A DNA stretch of 64,000 nt from Oscarella lobularis (lineage: Eukaryota > Porifera > Homoscleromorpha > Homosclerophorida > Oscarellidae). The notes below the pieces were generated by a model, which was not told where the DNA came from, ran no database searches, and saw only the letters and a program-made list of their open reading frames with translations. Made by a program: the position numbers and the translations under genes. The stretch covers positions 2,356,001-2,420,000 of the forward strand of contig NC_089184.1 of NCBI RefSeq assembly GCF_947507565.1, written 5' to 3'. Below are positions 12,090 to 22,785 of the stretch, piece after piece (the first letter of the stretch is position 1; each line of letters begins with the position of its first letter).

Positions 12090-12371
12090 CTAAGATAGAA
12101 CTGTAATAAAAATAGGGAACGTATCTAGTATACGAATTAAACCTATGCGGGGTCGAGACGCAATATTTTTGTCCATTTCCTTGGCTACTTTGACCCACAG
12201 AAGTTCTCTCCTACTGTCTTTCGGCCGACAATTTGGTCTTAGTTTGCTGACTGGTTCAAGGAGGCGCATGTCTTCCTCGTGCGTCCACCCCAGTGTATCG
12301 TTCTTAGTCGCGTGTTCTCCAACAAAAGTCGTTGCAAGTTCAGTTTCTTGGAGTACCTCTGCAGGATTCAC
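12090..12371 (-). CDS. Myb/SANT-like DNA-binding exon
   Basis: The minus-strand frame contains GWTHEEDMRLLEPVSKLRPN and RRELLWVKVAKEMD, the pattern of a Myb/SANT-like domain (an early Trp with acidic residues, then a second conserved Trp before the VAKEM helix). Such domains bind DNA and often come from Harbinger-type or other transposon accessory proteins, and also occur in host regulators. A GT donor is available near 12145 and an acceptor near 12105, so the gene probably continues leftward, but I could not prove the reading frame across. The third helix is not clearly visible. Confidence 0.45.
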   Translation of the reverse strand: MNPAEVLQETELATTFVGEHATKNDTLGWTHEEDMRLLEPVSKLRPNCRPKDSRRELLWVKVAKEMDKNIASRPRIGLIRILDTFPIFITVLS

Positions 12372-12879
12372 ATTGAAATTCTCTTTTCATTCGCTTCAGA
12401 TTCCTTAGAGTCTGAAGAGCGTGTTGGTCGGTCCTATTTAACATCTTTGGCAGGAAAAGAAAACTAACGCATACTGAAGACGCAGGCAATAAAAAGGTTG
12501 GCGCCTAATGAATACCCAGGAAAAATGTTATTGTGTCTATTTGTAATCTCATAGAACGACGATGATTCAGCTGATAGCAGTGATGCGTCTGAAAGCGATT
12601 TGAATGCAAGCGATACGGATACCGTTTCTTTTGAGATGGACACTGTCAATGTGACCAAAAGCAAGGCATTTAAAACACCAAAAATTGTTCTATTTTCTAC
12701 AGCTCTTTTCCTCGTTTACAGACATTACGTGCCACATCATCATCGGCAGAGTCTAATGACACTGTTGCAATTTATGTGCAAGAAAGAATTGTATTTGCCG
12801 AAAAAGCGGACTCAAGTGCACCGAACTCTGTCATCTCGGAAAGCCTCAATGCGTCAACAAAGATGCTGACCCCGTCGCA
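12372..12879. other. No gene recognised
   Basis: Short plus-strand frames with serine and aspartate runs; no domain recognised. Confidence 0.35.
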
Positions 12880-13075
12880 ACTTTACTTAAGTTTTGACGC
12901 AAATGCAAATGCCGTCGCTTGTTTACTCAACTTTTGTAGGCAATTGCAAGTGCGGACGCACCTTTACTTAAGTTTTGAGCCAATTGCAAGTGACGTCGCT
13001 CGTTTACTTAAGTTTCAAGTGCCGTCGCTCGTTTACCTAAGTTTTGTGCCGTCGCACGTTTACTTAAGTTTTTGC
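12880..13075 (+). repeat. Irregular short repeats with 'gtttacttaagttttg' motif
   Basis: The words 'gccgtcgctcgtttacttaagttttg' and close variants recur about five to six times at uneven spacing. The array is degenerate and non-coding as far as can be seen. Confidence 0.6.
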
Positions 13076-13125
13076 TTAGCCCAGCTTAAACCAGTAGCCC
13101 AACTTTGCGCAGTTATGGGTTAGGT

Positions 13126-13490
13126 AGCGCACTTGCCTTTCCGGAAGGAAATTCTTAGCGCAGACACCACCTGGAAAAATATGTGACGTCAGAACCTGAC
13201 TGCGGTGTCAGATTTAAAAACTCTTGAAATTTGAGAATTCTAAGTCTTGGCTTAGCGCAATTGCCTTTCCTGAAGGAAATTCTTAGCGCAGACAAGCTTT
13301 GAAAATCATGCGACGTCAGACAACCTGTCAGCGATGTCAAATAATAAACATTTTAAAATTTGAGAATTCTAAGTATTTGCTTAGCGCACATGACTTTTCG
13401 AAAGGAAATTCTTAGCGCAGACACCACTTTGAAAAATATATGACGTCAGACAACAAGTCGGTTGTGTCAGATTTTCAAAATATTGAAATT
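13126..13490 (+). repeat. Three tandem copies of a ~120-bp unit
   Basis: Each copy contains 'cttagcgcacttgcc', 'ggaaggaaattcttagcgca', 'tgacgtcaga' and 'gaatttctaag'-like ends. Copies start near 13126, 13246 and 13371. Each unit has two copies of 'cttagcgca' flanking a short palindrome-like 'ttccggaagg' core. No coding potential is seen. Confidence 0.8.
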
Positions 13491-13763
13491 ACTGGAGAGA
13501 TTTTTATCGTCATTATTGCCGTCATCATTTCGGACGATAATGCGGCGAACGTCCGTCGCTTGACGTCGTTCTCGCTTTATGTCGTTGCCAATCTTTTTGA
13601 GAACGGCGGGACGATCCGAAAAGGGAACGCACGCTATATTCGAGGCTACGGTATTACGATTGTAGCAACGAGTCTTTCAGTGAAAACTCGTTGCGTATTC
13701 TCGTACGTCGCCTGTGACGACGTCGTACGGAGGTAGCGTACCGATTTGCCTTTTGCGACAGCA
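13491..13763 (+). other. Unrecognised open frame
   Basis: A frame from 13440 to 13736 is open but has no recognised domain. It partly overlaps the third tandem unit, so it is probably not a gene. Confidence 0.3.
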
Positions 13764-13842
13764 TTAAATAAGAGCTACTTCGACTGATTTATAGCGTACA
13801 ATATGCAATTAATTTTAAAATGATGCCCCATTAGGAACCGGT
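13764..13842 (+). repeat. Stray monomer of the 135-bp AT-rich satellite
   Basis: The stretch 'attaaataagagctacttcgactgatttatagcg' through 'ccccattaggaaccg' matches the type-A monomer of the large array at 30.1-35.4 kb. It runs straight into the 32-bp minisatellite at about 13842. It is the only monomer I see outside the main array. Confidence 0.85.
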
Positions 13843-13935
13843 GACGACACGTAACGGCGTTTATATTAACTTGTGACAACACGTGACGGCGTTTATATTA
13901 AACTGTGACAACACAAGACGACGTTTATAACAATC
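13843..13935 (+). repeat. Minisatellite, left fragment (~3 units of 32 bp)
   Basis: Units such as 'cgtttatattaac' and 'tgtgacaacacgtgacgg' are the same 32-bp repeat that fills 19.2-22.5 kb and 27.5-29.0 kb. The array is broken here by the first retrotransposon. Confidence 0.9.
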
Positions 13936-14047
13936 TCAAGGGAAGTTTAATACAGGTTAAACGCGGTTGATATCTACCGTCATGATGATTTAAGGCGCGG
14001 GCGGTGTCTGGTATTGCCATTCGCCGCCTTCGCGCAGACCGAATTTT
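13936..14047 (+). repeat. Split direct repeat A1 of retrotransposon 1
   Basis: The stretch starting 'tcaagggaagtttaatacag' and ending 'cgcagaccgaatttt' recurs at 18921-19032 with only a few differences. It probably contains the 5' untranslated leader and promoter, since the gag start follows within 45 bp. Confidence 0.9.
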
Positions 14048-14091
14048 TTTTGTCTTCCCGAAATTTTTCTCTTCGCGTTTTTGAACCGTGC

Positions 14092-14726
14092 ATGGCTGAT
14101 CAGAACCAAGCTGTCGGACAACAAGGACAAGACGGACAGCGTCAACAAGGGCAGGCGCCGCAGGGAAAAAATCCGCCTGCGCCCCAGCCGCCCCAGCCGC
14201 CCCAGCAACCGCCCGTCCTACCTCAACCACAGCCGCAAGTGGCTCAAGCGCCGCAGCCCGCGCAGCCACTCGTTCCAGTGCAGGCGGTCCCCGTACCTAT
14301 GCAGGACTTCGTCGCGCAAATTGTACAGCAAACCGTGGCAGCGCTGAGGACAGGTAATTTGGGGCAACGGGCGCGCAGGGTTCAAAGATCGAGCAAAAGC
14401 GCCCCCCTTCCCTCGGCGTACCGTCCCCACCTGGCGTCCGTCTCGCCGGCACATCGATTCCGCGCCCCGTTCCCACGTCGTGCAAAGACGTTTAGCGTAG
14501 ACCCCCGCCCGTTTCGCGTCCCGTTCCCTTGCGAAGCGTCGGATAATTACGAGGCGCAACTCTTCCAGACGCTCCCCGGGGGATCGTTTGCCTGCGCAGC
14601 CCCAGCAGGGGCTCCCGCCGCAGCGCGTCGCGAATGCGCCGCCACAGTAGGCGCCGCCGCTTCAGCAGCAGCAACATCACCAGCAACAACAGCCGCTGCA
14701 GCAGCAACAACAGCAGCAGCAGCCAC

Positions 14727-14772
<46 letters not shown>

Positions 14773-15748
14773 ACCGCAGCCACCGCAGCCACATCCGCCG
14801 CAACAGCTGCAGCCGCAGCTGGGAAACCTGCCGCCGCCCGGCCTCCTCCAGGGTTTGCATGTGGAGCATCACGCTCCGCCAGCAAATCCTGTTGGGCAAC
14901 TAGAGCCGCTCGCGGACAATCCGGCGTGGTTCGAGGCGCTAATGCCGCTGGCGAAAAAACCACCTCGGGCGACGCCGCCTTTTTCGTTGGGAAACTCTCT
15001 GGGCGTAGTCCCAGGGCGCATCGTGGACAAAATCGCCGCGCGCGAGTACGTCGATCTGGCCGAGCTGCTCCCCGACAATGCGGAGTTGCTGCGGCGCGAG
15101 GGAGAGCGCGACATGTGGCCCTCGCCCACAGCTGGTTCTCGTTCGTTGCGACGCATCACTTCAATCGCGCAATGGGTTCACGCCTTCGCGGCTTTTGCCG
15201 CGGTGGAGGTGTCGCAACGCCCTAGTCGGGCATTGGAAATGCTGGGGTACATACGGCTAGTGGTGCGCCTAACGGAGAAATGCCATTTGCGCAACCCGTT
15301 GGGGTGGCTCAGCTACGACACGTTCTTTCGCCAAAAGGCGGCGGCGGAGCAAAACCTGTCCTGGGCGAAGCAGGACACGGACCTCGTCACTGACCACGTG
15401 CTGGCCCCTGAGGACTCGGCGTGCTCCATTTGCGGCGCTGGCGATCTTAAGGCGGCTGTCTGCTCGTTGCGTCCAAGGGAGTCGGGCGCGGTGGCGTCTC
15501 CGCGCGCGGTGGCGTCTCCGAGCGCGGCAGCGAACGCGGGCTCTCGACGCCCTCAGAAAAGCGATCCGTGCCGGCTCTTCAATTTTGCGCCGACGGGCTG
15601 CGGCTATGGCTCGCGCTGCGTGTTTCGCCACGTGTGCGACAAGTGCGGGAATAAAGGTCATCGGGCGGCGGAGTGTCAGGCAACGGGGAAGCAGCAGCAG
15701 CAACCAACGCCGCAAGGGCCTAGGGCGCAGTCACCCAGGCCCCAGTAG
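14092..15748 (+). CDS. gag of retrotransposon 1, two exons
   Basis: The frame starts MADQNQAVGQQGQDGQRQQG at 14092, in a Pro/Gln-rich N-terminus. A consensus donor (CAG|GTAATT) at 14353 matches a donor in the same protein position of element 2, so an intron is likely. The acceptor lies before the CAG/CAA repeat region that ends near 14820. The second part (frame of 14855-15748) carries the capsid-like region (NPAWFEALMPLAKK, GRIVDKIAAREYVDLAELLP) and ends with an unusual double finger: a CCCH-type C-x9-C-x5-C-x3-H followed at once by a C-x2-C-x4-H-x4-C zinc knuckle (CDKCGNKGHRAAEC). It would package element RNA. The exact acceptor is not fixed. Confidence 0.75.
14640..14790 (+). repeat. (CAG/CAA)n repeat in gag of element 1
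   Basis: Runs of CAG with scattered CAA code for polyglutamine in the gag frame. In the other frames and on the other strand this gives long poly-Ala, poly-Ser and poly-Leu shadow frames. Confidence 0.9.
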
Positions 15749-15920
15749 ACCCGCGCGTAACTGCCCCGATTAGCGTTTTTGTTTTGTGTTGGGCTCGTGT
15801 TGCCCCAGTCCGCGTGCAGTGGCTTTATTTGGGGACTTGCAATAAACCGTTTTTTGCTGGTTACTAGAAACGTGTGGTCTTTCGGCGGGCGCGTACCGTT
15901 CGTGGCAGGCGCTTGGGGCG

Positions 15921-17686
15921 TTGGACGCCGCGAATGCCACGACAGATCCAAGCTTGGAGATCTGGGACACACCATCCTTGTCGCCGGTGGTTCCACAGGC
16001 GTGGGCGGAGAGCTTACGGCGCCACCCCGACCAACGGTTTACCGCGTGGCTGCTGCGCGGACTCTCGGAAGGCTTTCGAATTGGCTATGGCTGCGGGAGC
16101 GGAAAGCGAACTCGCGCAAGCCGCAACTTGCAATCCGCGCGGGAACACCCTGCGGTAGTGGACGAGTATCTCAACGGCGAAATTTTGGCAGGCAGAGTGG
16201 TGGGCCTGGTACCGGACGCTCAGACGCACTTGGTGCGCCTGAGTCCCTTTGGTGTGATTCCCAAGTCCGGCCAGCCGGGTCGGTGGCGGCTAATCGTCGA
16301 CCTATTGTCTCCGCGAGGCAGCAGCGTCAATGACGGTATTCGCCCCGAATGGGGCTCAACGAAGTACATTCGGGTCGAGGACGCCGTACGGCATTGCTGG
16401 CAATTGGGCGCAGGGGCAACATTGGCGAAGCTGGACATACAAAGCGCCTATCGCATAATTCCAGTGCACCCCGCGGATCGCCATCTCCTGGGCATGCGAT
16501 GGCGAGGCAGGGTGTATGTGGACACGGTGTTACCATTCGGCTTGCGTTCGGCACCGGCGATTTTTTCCGCAGTAGCAGACGCGCTACTGTGGATCATGTA
16601 CAAGCGAGGCGTCCGCGGTGGCATGCACTACTTGGACGACTTCCTCTTCATCGGCCGCCCGCAGTCCCAGGATTGCGCGCAGCAGTTGCAGGCAATGCTG
16701 CGGGTGTGCGAGGAGCTGGGTGTGCCCGTCGCGCGCGGCAAGATCGGAGGCCCTAGCACAACGCTTGTGTTCTTGGGAATCGAGCTCGACACCGTGGCGG
16801 GAGTACTGCACCTTCCGCAGGAAAAGTTGCAGCGCCTACGACAGGAGATCCGGCACTGGCAGGCACGGAGGGCAGGAACAAAACGGGAGCTGCTGTGGCT
16901 CATCGGGTCGCTACAGCACGCAGCGTCCGTCGTACCGGCAGGCCGCTCCTTTACGCGCCGGCTGATTGACGCGTCCAAGAGCCGCCGTCAGCTGGCTCAG
17001 TACGTTCGCCTAAATGCGGAGGCAAGGGCTGACCTGCAGAGGTGGAGCGCGTTCTTCGAACGATGGAATGGGAAAGGCTTCTTTGCTACACTTGCAGCGG
17101 AATCTCGGTTCGTTGTGGGGACCGACGCCTCCGGCTGTGGGGCTGCGGGGCCGTATGGGCGTTGCACTGGTTTCGTTGGGCTTGGTCGGCTCCGTGAGCT
17201 CCCCTCCCGATCGCACCAAAAGAGCTTCTTTCGGTCGTACTCGCGGCGGCGGTGTGGGGCGAGAGCTGGTCGAAAGCGTCGGTTCTCCTAGGGTGCGACA
17301 ACACGGTGGTCGTGGCGGCGGTGCGGTCGGGGTCAAGCAGGGACGCGGCGCTTATGCCGCTCCTGCGTACGCTTCAGTTCTTTGCGGCGCACTTCGGGTT
17401 CGCATGGAGGGCGCGACATATCCCGGGAGAACAGAACACCCTCGCGGACGGGCTCTCGCGCAACGTTTCTCCCGCCACGCTAAGGACGTCTTTTCCGCAG
17501 CTGGCCGCCGCGCCGACGCCGATCCCAGGGACGCTGCTGGAGCTGGTGACGCCGCCGGGATTGCCTTGGAATGAGCCGCGGTGGAGGGAGCTCTTTCACG
17601 ATACACTGCGCAAGGTGTCGCGGACTCCACGCGGAGATCTTACGCCTCTGGACTCCGCCGGTTCGAACGTTTTTGCGAGCAGGTAG
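15921..17686 (+). pseudogene. Reverse transcriptase-RNase H of retrotransposon 1, frame broken in RNase H
   Basis: The frame from 15921 holds the reverse transcriptase: SPFGVIPKSG, WRLIVDLLSPRGSSVND, AKLDIQSAYR, LPFGLRSAPAIFS and the catalytic YLDD box near residue 235. The connection continues to RNase H (FVVGTDASG near 17115). There the correct frame jumps: CGAVWALHWF, then, after an in-frame TGA at 17195, APKELLSVVLAAAVWGESW and LGCDNTVVVAAV. The RNase H tail ends with HIPGEQNTLADGLSR and overlaps the recombinase frame by about 100 nt. The enzyme copies element RNA. The frame change falls in a run of G residues, so a sequencing error is possible; the TGA is a second, independent defect. 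Confidence 0.85.
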
Positions 17687-18537
17687 GTTTGCAGGGTCTG
17701 CCAGCCTCGGAGCGCGTGCTCTTGCTATTTTGCGCAGCCCTGGCAAGAGAGGGGTTAAGATACTCCACAATAAAATCTTACCTGGCTGCGGTTCGCAATG
17801 GGCAAGTCGTCGCGGGTCTGGGCGATCCGTTCGCAACATCCATGCCGTTGCTTGTTCTTATGCTAAACAGTATCAAGCGAGAACAAGGGCGGCCAGCGGC
17901 GGATCCCCGTCTCCCCATCACACCGGTGATTCTTCGTCAGCTGCGGGCGGTGTGGGGACAAACGCCCCATCGATGGGACTCGACCATGCTGTGGGCGGCA
18001 TGCACGTTCGCCTTCTTCGGTTTCTTGCGCGCAGGCGAGTTCACCGTCGACTCGGTAGCGGCGTTTGATCCCGAGCGTCATCTTTCGCCCGACGACGTGT
18101 CGACGGATTCGCTGGAGAACCCGTCGTTCGTCAAACTGCGGATCAAGCAGTCGAAGACGGACCCGTTCTGTCGCGGCGTCTCAATTGTCCTAGGACGAAC
18201 ACACGCGGACCTCTGCCCGGTAGACGCACTACTCGCGTACCTGGCTCGCCGTCGCTTCGCGCCGGGTCCGTTGTTTACGTTCGAGAATGACGGAGCGCTA
18301 TCACGGGCGGCGCTCGTCGATCAAGTGCGGCGAGCTCTAACGTCAGCAGGCGTCGACGCGACTCGCTTCGCGGGCCACAGCTTCCGAATCGGAGCGGCGA
18401 CGACGGCAGCGGCGCGCGGACTCGACGACTCAACGATCCAAACGCTCGGTCAATGGAAAAACGCCACGTTCACACGCTACATTCGTCTAGACGAGCGGCA
18501 GCTGGCGCGATACAGCCGCGCGCTGGCTACAGAGTAA
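17581..18537 (+). CDS. Tyrosine recombinase of retrotransposon 1
   Basis: An intact 318-codon frame. The N-terminal core-binding part begins with AQGVADSTRRSYASGLRRFE. The catalytic domain shows the Arg in FLRAGEF, the Lys in KQSKTDPF, HSFRIG (H-x-x-R) and the nucleophile Tyr in FTRYIR near residue 298. This is the full catalytic set of the integrase family. The enzyme joins the circular element copy to the genome. The first ~100 nt overlap the RNase H frame in a different phase, so it must be made by frameshifting, reinitiation or a separate transcript. B1 begins about 250 bp after its stop. Confidence 0.92.
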   Translation: MEGALSRYTAQGVADSTRRSYASGLRRFERFCEQVGLQGLPASERVLLLFCAALAREGLRYSTIKSYLAAVRNGQVVAGLGDPFATSMPLLVLMLNSIKREQGRPAADPRLPITPVILRQLRAVWGQTPHRWDSTMLWAACTFAFFGFLRAGEFTVDSVAAFDPERHLSPDDVSTDSLENPSFVKLRIKQSKTDPFCRGVSIVLGRTHADLCPVDALLAYLARRRFAPGPLFTFENDGALSRAALVDQVRRALTSAGVDATRFAGHSFRIGAATTAAARGLDDSTIQTLGQWKNATFTRYIRLDERQLARYSRALATE

Positions 18538-18791
18538 ATAGCATCCGCGTACTCAGGAGTCCAGCGCGCGTTAGCGACGCAGACCGGTTCTTTGTTGCAT
18601 GTTTTGTGAGCGTGGCGAGTTCGTTGTTGCGTTCTTCGGGCGAGTGGAGAGCGTACTAGGGTGTTGGTTAGGTTAGTCGCGCCAGCAGGTTCCCACGGGC
18701 GGAAACCACAACTATGCTAAGTGGGTGTGGGGTTGATCCCGTCTTGGGGGACGTCGCTCCGGCCCCGTTGGGACCGATCGCGACGGTCTGT

Positions 18792-19235
18792 TGGGGGCTC
18801 GGATTCGGCTTGGCTCGAATCGGTCCGACGTGATCGGAGGTGAGCCGGGCGGAAACGTTCTCCCTAGCGTGCGTTAGGCCCAATCCTGAGCAGCACAGGG
18901 CAATTCACAGGTAAGATATATCAAGGGAAGTTTAATACAGGTTAAACGCGGTTGATATCTACCGCCATGATGATTTAAGGCGCGGACGGTGTCTGGTATC
19001 GCCATTCGCCGCCTTCGCGAAGACCGAATTTTCCCACCCTCTCTCCCGTGCTGCTCCGGGGGCCGCACCCGCTTCTCCGTCCTTCGGACGTGACTCGCCG
19101 CTGGGGGCTCGGATTCGGCTTGGCTCGAATCGGACCGACGTGATCGGCGGCGAGCCGGGCGAAAACGTTTCTCCCTAGCGCGCGTTAGGCCCAATCCTGA
19201 GCAGCACAGGGCAACTCAAAGGTAAGATATATCAA
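18792..19235 (+). repeat. B1-A2-B2 terminal repeats of retrotransposon 1
   Basis: B1 (18792-18924) and B2 (19102-19235) are near-identical copies of a ~133-bp unit starting 'tgggggctcggattcggctt' and ending 'ggtaagatatatcaa'. A2 (18921-19032) lies between them and copies the 5' end of the element. The few bases shared by the end of B1 and the start of A2 (tcaa) are the expected junction used in circle formation. Confidence 0.9.
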
Positions 19236-22200
19236 TCGGCATATGAGGCGTGTATATTAACCAGTGACGGCACACTACGGCGTTCATATTAATCTCATTC
19301 GGCACGTGACCACGTTTATATTAAACAGAAACGGCACATTACCGCGTTTAGATTACTTAGAAACGGCACCTATGGGCGTTTTATTAACAAGTGACGGCAC
19401 TGGACGGTGTTTAGGATAATCTGAGTCATCACGTGACGGCTTTTATATCAACCTGTAACGGCACGTGACGGCATTTATATTAACAACTGACGGCACATGA
19501 AGGCGTTTATAATAAATTCAATCTGCACATGACAGCGTTTATATTAACCTGTGACGAGACGTGACGGCGTTCATATTAACCTGTGAGGGCACGTGACGGC
19601 GTCTATATTAACGTGTGACGACACGTGTTGGCGTTTATATTTACCACTGACGGCACATGACTGTGTTTATGATGATCTTAATTGCCACATTACGGCGGTA
19701 ATAATAATCTCAAACGGCACATGACCTCGTTTATATTAACCTGTGACGGCACGTGACGGCGTTTATATTAACCTGTAATGACACGTGACGGCGTTTATAT
19801 TAACCTGTGACAGCACGAGAGAGCGTTTATATTAACCTGTAACGACACTTGACGGCGTTTATATTAACCACTGACGGCACATGACTGCGTTTATATTAAC
19901 CTGTGGAAACAATTGACGGCGTTTACATTAACGTGTGCCATTACGTGAGGGAGTTTATATTAACCTGTGATTACACGTGACGGCGTTTATATTAACCACT
20001 GACTGCACTTGACGGCATTTATATTAATCTCATTCAGCACATTACGACGTGTATATTAACCAGTGACGGCACACTACGGCGTTCATATTGATCTGATTCG
20101 GCACGTGACAACGTTTATATTAACCAGAAACGGCACATGACGGCATTGATATTACTTAGAAACGGCAAGTGACGGCGTTTTGTTAACAGGTGACGGCACA
20201 TTACGGTGTTTAGAATAATCTGAGTCGTCACTTTACTGCGTTTATATCAACAAGTAACAGCACGAGAGGGCGTATATATTAACCTGTGACGACACGTGAC
20301 GGCGTTTATAATAACCACTGACGGCACATGACAGCGTTTATATTAAGCTGTGACGGCCCGTGACGGCGTTTATATTAACCTGTGACGATACTTAATGCCG
20401 TTTATATTAATCAATGACGGCACCTGACGGCGTTTATAATAATCACAATCAGCACATGTCGGCGTTTATATTAACCTGTGACGGCACGTGACGGCGGTTA
20501 TATTAACCACTGACGGCGCATGACGGTGTTTATGATAATCTCATTCGGCACATTAGGGCGTATATAATAATCTCAATCGGGACATTACGGCGTTTATATT
20601 AACCTGTAACGGCACGTGACGGCGTTTATATTACCACTGACGGCACATGACGTCGTTAATAATAATCTCAATTGGCACATGACCTCGTTTATATTAACCT
20701 GTGACGGCACGTTTTGACGTTTATATTAACCTGTGACGACACGTGAGGGCGTTTATATTAACCTGTGACGGCACGTTTTGACGTTTATATTAACCTGTGA
20801 CGACACGTGACGGCGTTTATATTAACCCGTGACGACACGTGATGGCGTTTATATTAATCACTGACGGCACATGACGCCGTTTATAATAATCTCAATCAGC
20901 ACATGACGGCGATTATATTAACCTGTGACCGAACGTGACGGCGTTTACATTAACCTGTTACGACACGTGAGGGTGTTTATATTGACCTGTGATGACAGAT
21001 GACGGCGTTTATGTTAACCTGTGACGGCACTTGACGGCATTTATATTAACCACTGACGGCACTTGACGGCATTTGTAATAATGTCATTTGGCACATTACA
21101 GCGTGCATATTAACCAGTGACGGCACACTACGTCGTCTATATTAATCTGGTTCGGCACGTGACGACGTTTATATTAACCAGAAACGGCACATGACGGCGT
21201 TGATATTACTTAGAAACGGCAAGTGACGGTGTTTTGTTAACAAGTGACGGCACGTGACGGTGTTTAGAATAATATAAGTCGTCACGTGACTGCGTTTTTA
21301 TTAACATGTAACGGCACGTGTGGGCGTTAGTATTTACCAATGACTTCACATGTCGGCGTTCATAATAATCTCAATGGGCACATAACGGTGTTTATATTAA
21401 CGTGTGACGGCATGTGACGGCGTCTATATTAGCCTGCGATTGCTCGTGACGGCGTTTATATTAACCTTTGACGGCACGTGACGGCGTTTATACTAACCTG
21501 TGACGACAAGTGACGGCGTTTGTTTTACCCACTGACAGCACATGACGGCGTTTCATTAACAAGTGACGGCACATCATGGTGTTTAGATTAATCTGAGTCG
21601 TCACGTGACTTCGTTTCATTAACAAGTGTCGGCACATGATAGTGTTTAGATTAATCTGAGTCGTCAAGTGACGGCGTTTCTATTAACCTGTGACGGCACG
21701 TGACGGCGTTTATATTAACAATTGTCGGCTCTTTAGGGCGTTTATATTAACCTGTAAGGGCACGTTACAGCGTTTATATTAACTTGTGACGGCACGTGAC
21801 GGCGTTTATATTAACCTGTGACAACACGTTTTAAAGTTTATATTTACCAGTGACGGCGCATGACGGCGTTTATAATAATCTCAATCGGCGCATTACGGCG
21901 TTTATATTAACCTGTGACGGCACGTTTTAAAGTTTATATTTACCAATGACGGCACATGACTTCCTTTATAATAATCTCAATCGGCGCATGACGGTTTTTA
22001 TATTAACCTGTGACGGCACGTGACGGCGTTTATATTAACCTGTGTCGAAACGTGACGGCGTTACTATTAACTACTGAGGGCACTTGACGGCGTTCATATT
22101 ACCCAGAAACGGCACCTGACGGCGTTTTATTAACAATTGACGGCACATGACGGTGTTAAGATTATTCTGAGTCGTCACGTGACGGCGTTTTTATTAACAA

Positions 22201-22486
22201 GTGACGGCACGTGACGGCGCTAATATTAACCACTGAGGGCACATTACGGTGTTTATATTTAACTCTGACGACTTGTGATTGCGTTTATATTAACCCCTGA
22301 CGGCACGTGACGGCGTTTATATTAAACTTCGACGACACGTGACGGCGTTTATATTAACCTGTGGCGGCACATGACGGCCTTTATAATAATCTCAATCGGC
22401 GCATGACGGCTTGTATATTAACCAGTGTCGTCACATTGCGGCGATCGTATTAATCTGATTCGGCACGTGACCGCGTTTTATTAATT
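19236..22486 (+). repeat. Main 32-bp minisatellite array
   Basis: About 100 units. The consensus reads TTTATATTAACCTGTGACGG followed by CACGTGACGGCG. Variants replace CACGTG with CACATG and 'atattaacct' with 'ataataatctcaatc'. Almost every unit carries CACGTG or a one-base variant. Longer stretches of several hundred bases recur as blocks, for example 20.27-20.97 kb again at 27.49-28.15 kb. No genes are present. Confidence 0.95.
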
Positions 22487-22785
22487 GACGACTGTTCCTG
22501 TGGAGGCAATTGCCACTTGGGCGTTTGGTCGTAGCGCGCGAGGGGCCCGGGTGTTAGTGCACCGCTAATCCGGGAAGGATCAACCAGGCAGGTGCGGATA
22601 CCATCCGAACGCCCCAAGAGAGCAAACGGGGTACTTGTTGCCCGTTTGCATCCCCCAAGGACGGGGATGAAATTCTACGCCGATTCCCCGCCCGCCACGA
22701 CCGGCCCCCAGCGCGTTCTATATCCGGGAACCCGCGTATCGCACGTTTATTATTGTGTCTCGACGCGTATTTACCACGACGGTAT

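Larger units (their letters stand above)
13936..19235 (+). mobile_element. Tyrosine-recombinase retrotransposon 1 (Ngaro/DIRS type), 5.3 kb
   Basis: The order is gag, reverse transcriptase plus RNase H, then tyrosine recombinase, all on the plus strand. The ends are split direct repeats: A1 at the 5' end, and B1-A2-B2 at the 3' end. This is the arrangement known for PAT/Ngaro elements, which copy through a circular DNA and insert using the recombinase, without target duplication. Both flanks are the 32-bp minisatellite. The GC content of the body is much higher than that of the flanks. The RNase H region carries a frameshift and a stop, so this copy is probably inactive. Confidence 0.9.

Noticed and set aside
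11602-12198. A 198-codon minus frame as an independent gene
   Set aside because: No recognised domain; part may be an exon of the neighbouring Myb/SANT-like gene, but the link could not be shown.
14547-14963. Long poly-Ala, poly-Ser and poly-Leu frames over the CAG repeat (also at 26.3-26.8 kb)
   Set aside because: They are other-phase readings of the triplet repeat in gag, not separate genes.
22569-22591. A 13-base match (cctggttgatcct, minus strand) to the start of eukaryotic 18S rRNA
   Set aside because: The match ends at once on both sides; it is too short to call an rRNA fragment.
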